Positions 4,968 through 6,235 of a DNA stretch of 6,235 nucleotides are shown one piece after another. The stretch spans positions 1 through 6,235 of the forward strand of contig JADQBO010000008.1 in NCBI GenBank assembly GCA_016278585.1, given 5' to 3'. The DNA comes from Desulfosporosinus sp. (GTDB taxonomy: Bacteria; Bacillota; Desulfitobacteriia; Desulfitobacteriales; Desulfitobacteriaceae). How positions within the stretch are numbered: position 1 is the stretch's first letter; each line of letters begins with the position of its first letter. A program made the translations under genes and the position numbers. Below the pieces are notes generated by a model. That model searched no databases, was not told where the DNA came from, and saw only the letters and a list, made by a program, of their open reading frames with translations.

Positions 4968-5426
4968 TTACTTTCCCCCTTTGACAGCTTCTTGAGGTAA
5001 GCCGTCAGGAAACAGTTTGTGACAAATAGAATACTCTGTCTTGTCTAGTATAACCTGCCTACCCTTTCGATTAACCCTATTGAACACCAACGGTGCAAGT
5101 AGGTTTACCGTCATTTCAGCCAATTTTCCCTTCATATTAGCCATCAAAAACACCTGAGGCAGATTTTGTTGAGACAACTCTAACTCCTCAGCAACTTCGT
5201 CCTCCAGGACAAATTCATAGTCCTGGAAAAAAGCAAATGGATCCACTAGTACAAAGGTCAAATTGGCTTCCGTTGTCGACTGGAGAAAAGAAAAGGGACT
5301 TTCGACGTCATGGAGAATATAAGCGAAACTCTTCTCCTCAGGAAAACCGGGAATCCCGTAAGGAAAGTTGAATAATTGTTCTTCTTCCACGTCCAGTTCA
5401 CCGAATCGAGTTGATTCTATTTTCAT
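4968..5426 (-). CDS. fliW: FliW, flagellar assembly factor and CsrA antagonist
   Basis: The 152-residue cytosolic protein has the FliW hallmarks: MKIESTRFGELDVEEEQLF at the start, FPYGIPGFPEEKSFAY near residues 20-35, FVLVDPFAFF, and the C-terminal block NLLAPLVFNRVNRKGRQVIL. FliW binds either newly made flagellin or CsrA. When flagellin is exported, free FliW takes CsrA off the hag mRNA. I set the start at the ATG at 5426: AGGAGG lies seven bases upstream and the MKIE start is the family norm. An in-frame TTG at 5450 would overlap the end of the preceding gene and lacks a good ribosome site. It is 20 nt downstream of the DUF6470 gene and one base from csrA. Its ribosome site shares ten bases with that of hag, see findings. 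Confidence 0.96.
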   Translation of the reverse strand: MKIESTRFGELDVEEEQLFNFPYGIPGFPEEKSFAYILHDVESPFSFLQSTTEANLTFVLVDPFAFFQDYEFVLEDEVAEELELSQQNLPQVFLMANMKGKLAEMTVNLLAPLVFNRVNRKGRQVILDKTEYSICHKLFPDGLPQEAVKGGK

Positions 5427-5429
5427 TGG

Positions 5430-5439
5430 TATTCCTCCT
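5430..5439 (-). promoter_or_regulatory. fliW ribosome binding site, same as that of hag
   Basis: AGGAGGAATA lies before the ATG at 5426 and decides the start of fliW. The identical ten bases precede hag (2750-2759). It carries GGA and could be a CsrA contact, but no hairpin is seen around it. Confidence 0.6.
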
Positions 5440-5446
5440 ACGGAGT

Positions 5447-5995
5447 TCAAACTTTAATATCGATGGTTGAGAACTCAATACTTGGGTATTGAATAACCCG
5501 AATATCAACCTTCCCAGGCTGGTAGTCACCTTGGACCCGGCCTGGTTGAACCGTAACGTTAACGTTTCCGGCCATAGCCTTGATTTGGGCTGGATTAGCT
5601 TGATATTGAATATTAGGAGCTGCGAGGGGTGCCACGGTAAATTCTGGAACTTTAACTAAACTAGCGCCGTAAGCTATGTTGGCAATGGCATTTGAGCCAT
5701 TCTCAAATCGAGCCATTTGGTTGCCTTCCCCTACAATCCTCGCAATGGTATCCATGACGGTTTGCCGACCAAGTGAAGCGTTATCTCGAGCAAAATCGGC
5801 AATATTCTTAAGCCCCAGTGAATAACGAAAAGGCGTGTGGTCGATGGTCAACTCACCACGAGGTTGACGAATCTCCAACGTCGCCGGCGTCGTCTCCATT
5901 TGCACTTTAGGTGGAGTAGACTTCAGATCTAACCTAGCATTTTGTGTCTTATAATCCATGCGAATCGGCTGAGTACTAATATTAATCTGGAGCAT
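5447..5995 (-). CDS. DUF6470 (YviE-like) protein of the flagellar operon
   Basis: This 182-residue protein has no signal peptide or membrane segment. It matches the DUF6470 type by position (flgL, this gene, fliW, csrA, as for yviE in Bacillus subtilis), by similar length, and by a distinctive N-terminal half. That half has short alternating beta segments with repeated (I/L)-x-(I/L/M) and TP motifs (INISTQPIRMDY, STPPKVQMETTPATLEI, LTIDHTPFRY). A middle helical part runs from about 62 to 110 (LKNIADFARDNASLGRQ), followed by a Pro/Val/Gln-rich end (VQPGRVQGDYQPGKVDI). The molecular role is unknown; co-occurrence with flagellar genes suggests a part in filament or junction assembly. The start has AAGGGGGG seven bases upstream, and that site overlaps the flgL stop codon. 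The reading frame ends in TGA 20 bases before the fliW ATG. Confidence 0.82.
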   Translation of the reverse strand: MLQINISTQPIRMDYKTQNARLDLKSTPPKVQMETTPATLEIRQPRGELTIDHTPFRYSLGLKNIADFARDNASLGRQTVMDTIARIVGEGNQMARFENGSNAIANIAYGASLVKVPEFTVAPLAAPNIQYQANPAQIKAMAGNVNVTVQPGRVQGDYQPGKVDIRVIQYPSIEFSTIDIKV

Positions 5996-6008
5996 CCCAG
6001 CACCCCCC

Positions 6009-6235
6009 TTATCGGATAAAATCCACTAACGAAGGCTGAATAATCTGCGCCCCAATTGACAGCGCCGCCTTATAAACATTTTCTGAATTCTTGAAATCGA
6101 TAATTGTTTTAGCAATATCCACATCCTGAATGGCCGAAAGGTTGTTTGTCAGATTAAATGATGTGGTATCCAGTTGTTCCCGAAGCGCTACCATCCGGTT
6201 CGTACGTGCTCCAATATTGGCACGATGGGCTAAGA
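6009..6235 (-). CDS. flgL: FlgL, hook-filament junction protein, C-terminal end only
   Basis: The last 75 codons are present; the 5' part is outside the window. The reading frame enters at the edge as LAHRANIGARTNR and continues through QDVDIAKTIIDFKNSENVYKAA to a stop after LVDFIR. The (R/A)-x-x-G-A-R-x-N-R motif, a (D/Q)-x-D-(I/M)-A helix and a terminal flagellin-like helix are the C-terminal domain shared by FlgL and flagellins. FlgL (HAP3) joins the hook to the filament. An internal ATG at 6194 is not the start, since the frame is open and homologous before it. Position upstream of the DUF6470 gene, fliW and csrA supports FlgL rather than a second flagellin, as does the ending without the QxxxxLLR tail. 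Confidence 0.93.
   Translation of the reverse strand, partial: LAHRANIGARTNRMVALREQLDTTSFNLTNNLSAIQDVDIAKTIIDFKNSENVYKAALSIGAQIIQPSLVDFIR

Noticed and set aside
5427..5450. Earlier in-frame TTG start for fliW at 5450
   Set aside because: It overlaps the TGA of the preceding gene and lacks a ribosome site; the ATG at 5426 has AGGAGG at seven bases and gives the usual MKIE start.
1..6235. CRISPR array, tRNA, rRNA, transposase or phage attachment site
   Set aside because: Read through on both strands: no spaced repeats, no cloverleaf or rRNA-like stretch, and no transposase or integrase reading frame.

Overview
The window is a late flagellar gene block from a motile low-to-mid GC Gram-positive bacterium. 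Gene order, a CsrA with a C-terminal tail, a DUF6470 gene, and a downstream gene starting MRTYGLS point to a spore-former-type Firmicute. My best guess is Clostridia of the Desulfosporosinus/Desulfitobacterium kind; this rests on style and synteny, not on a marker gene. Every supported gene is on the minus strand, so transcription runs from high to low coordinates.

Layout in the direction of transcription: the 3' end of flgL (6235-6009), a DUF6470/YviE-like gene (5995-5447), fliW (5426-4968) and csrA (4966-4733) are packed with gaps of 13, 20 and 1 nt and close with a strong terminator whose stem begins inside the last codons of csrA. Next is a stand-alone diguanylate cyclase with two GAF-like regions and a GGDEF domain (4600-3044) and its own terminator. 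Then comes a long regulatory region and the flagellin gene hag (2745-1018) with a terminator. Just beyond that terminator lies a 30-codon relic of a second flagellin gene (922-830) that keeps a good ribosome binding site. A FlaG-like gene (646-320) with a terminator follows. The first seven codons of what looks like fliD (23-1) sit at the edge, behind the best sigma-28 (SigD/FliA-type) promoter in the window (138-165).

How the genes work together: FlgL is the hook-filament junction, Hag the filament, FlaG probably affects filament length, and FliD is the cap. FliW and CsrA form the known partner-switch that ties flagellin translation to secretion: free CsrA blocks hag translation, FliW removes CsrA, and unsecreted flagellin binds FliW. 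The hag leader here carries the expected targets. One is a hairpin showing GGA in a six-base loop (2772-2787), and the other is a Shine-Dalgarno site containing AAGGA (2754-2760), 22 nt apart. The effector gene, its antagonist and the RNA target are therefore all visible in one window, with a c-di-GMP synthase gene inserted between csrA and hag.

Most worth a second look: the orphan flagellin start with a short tandem repeat at its broken end; the structured hag leader, with mutually exclusive pairings around the CsrA-type hairpin; the fliW ribosome binding site that repeats the hag one base for base; and the cyclase whose only four cysteines all lie in its first GAF-like region.
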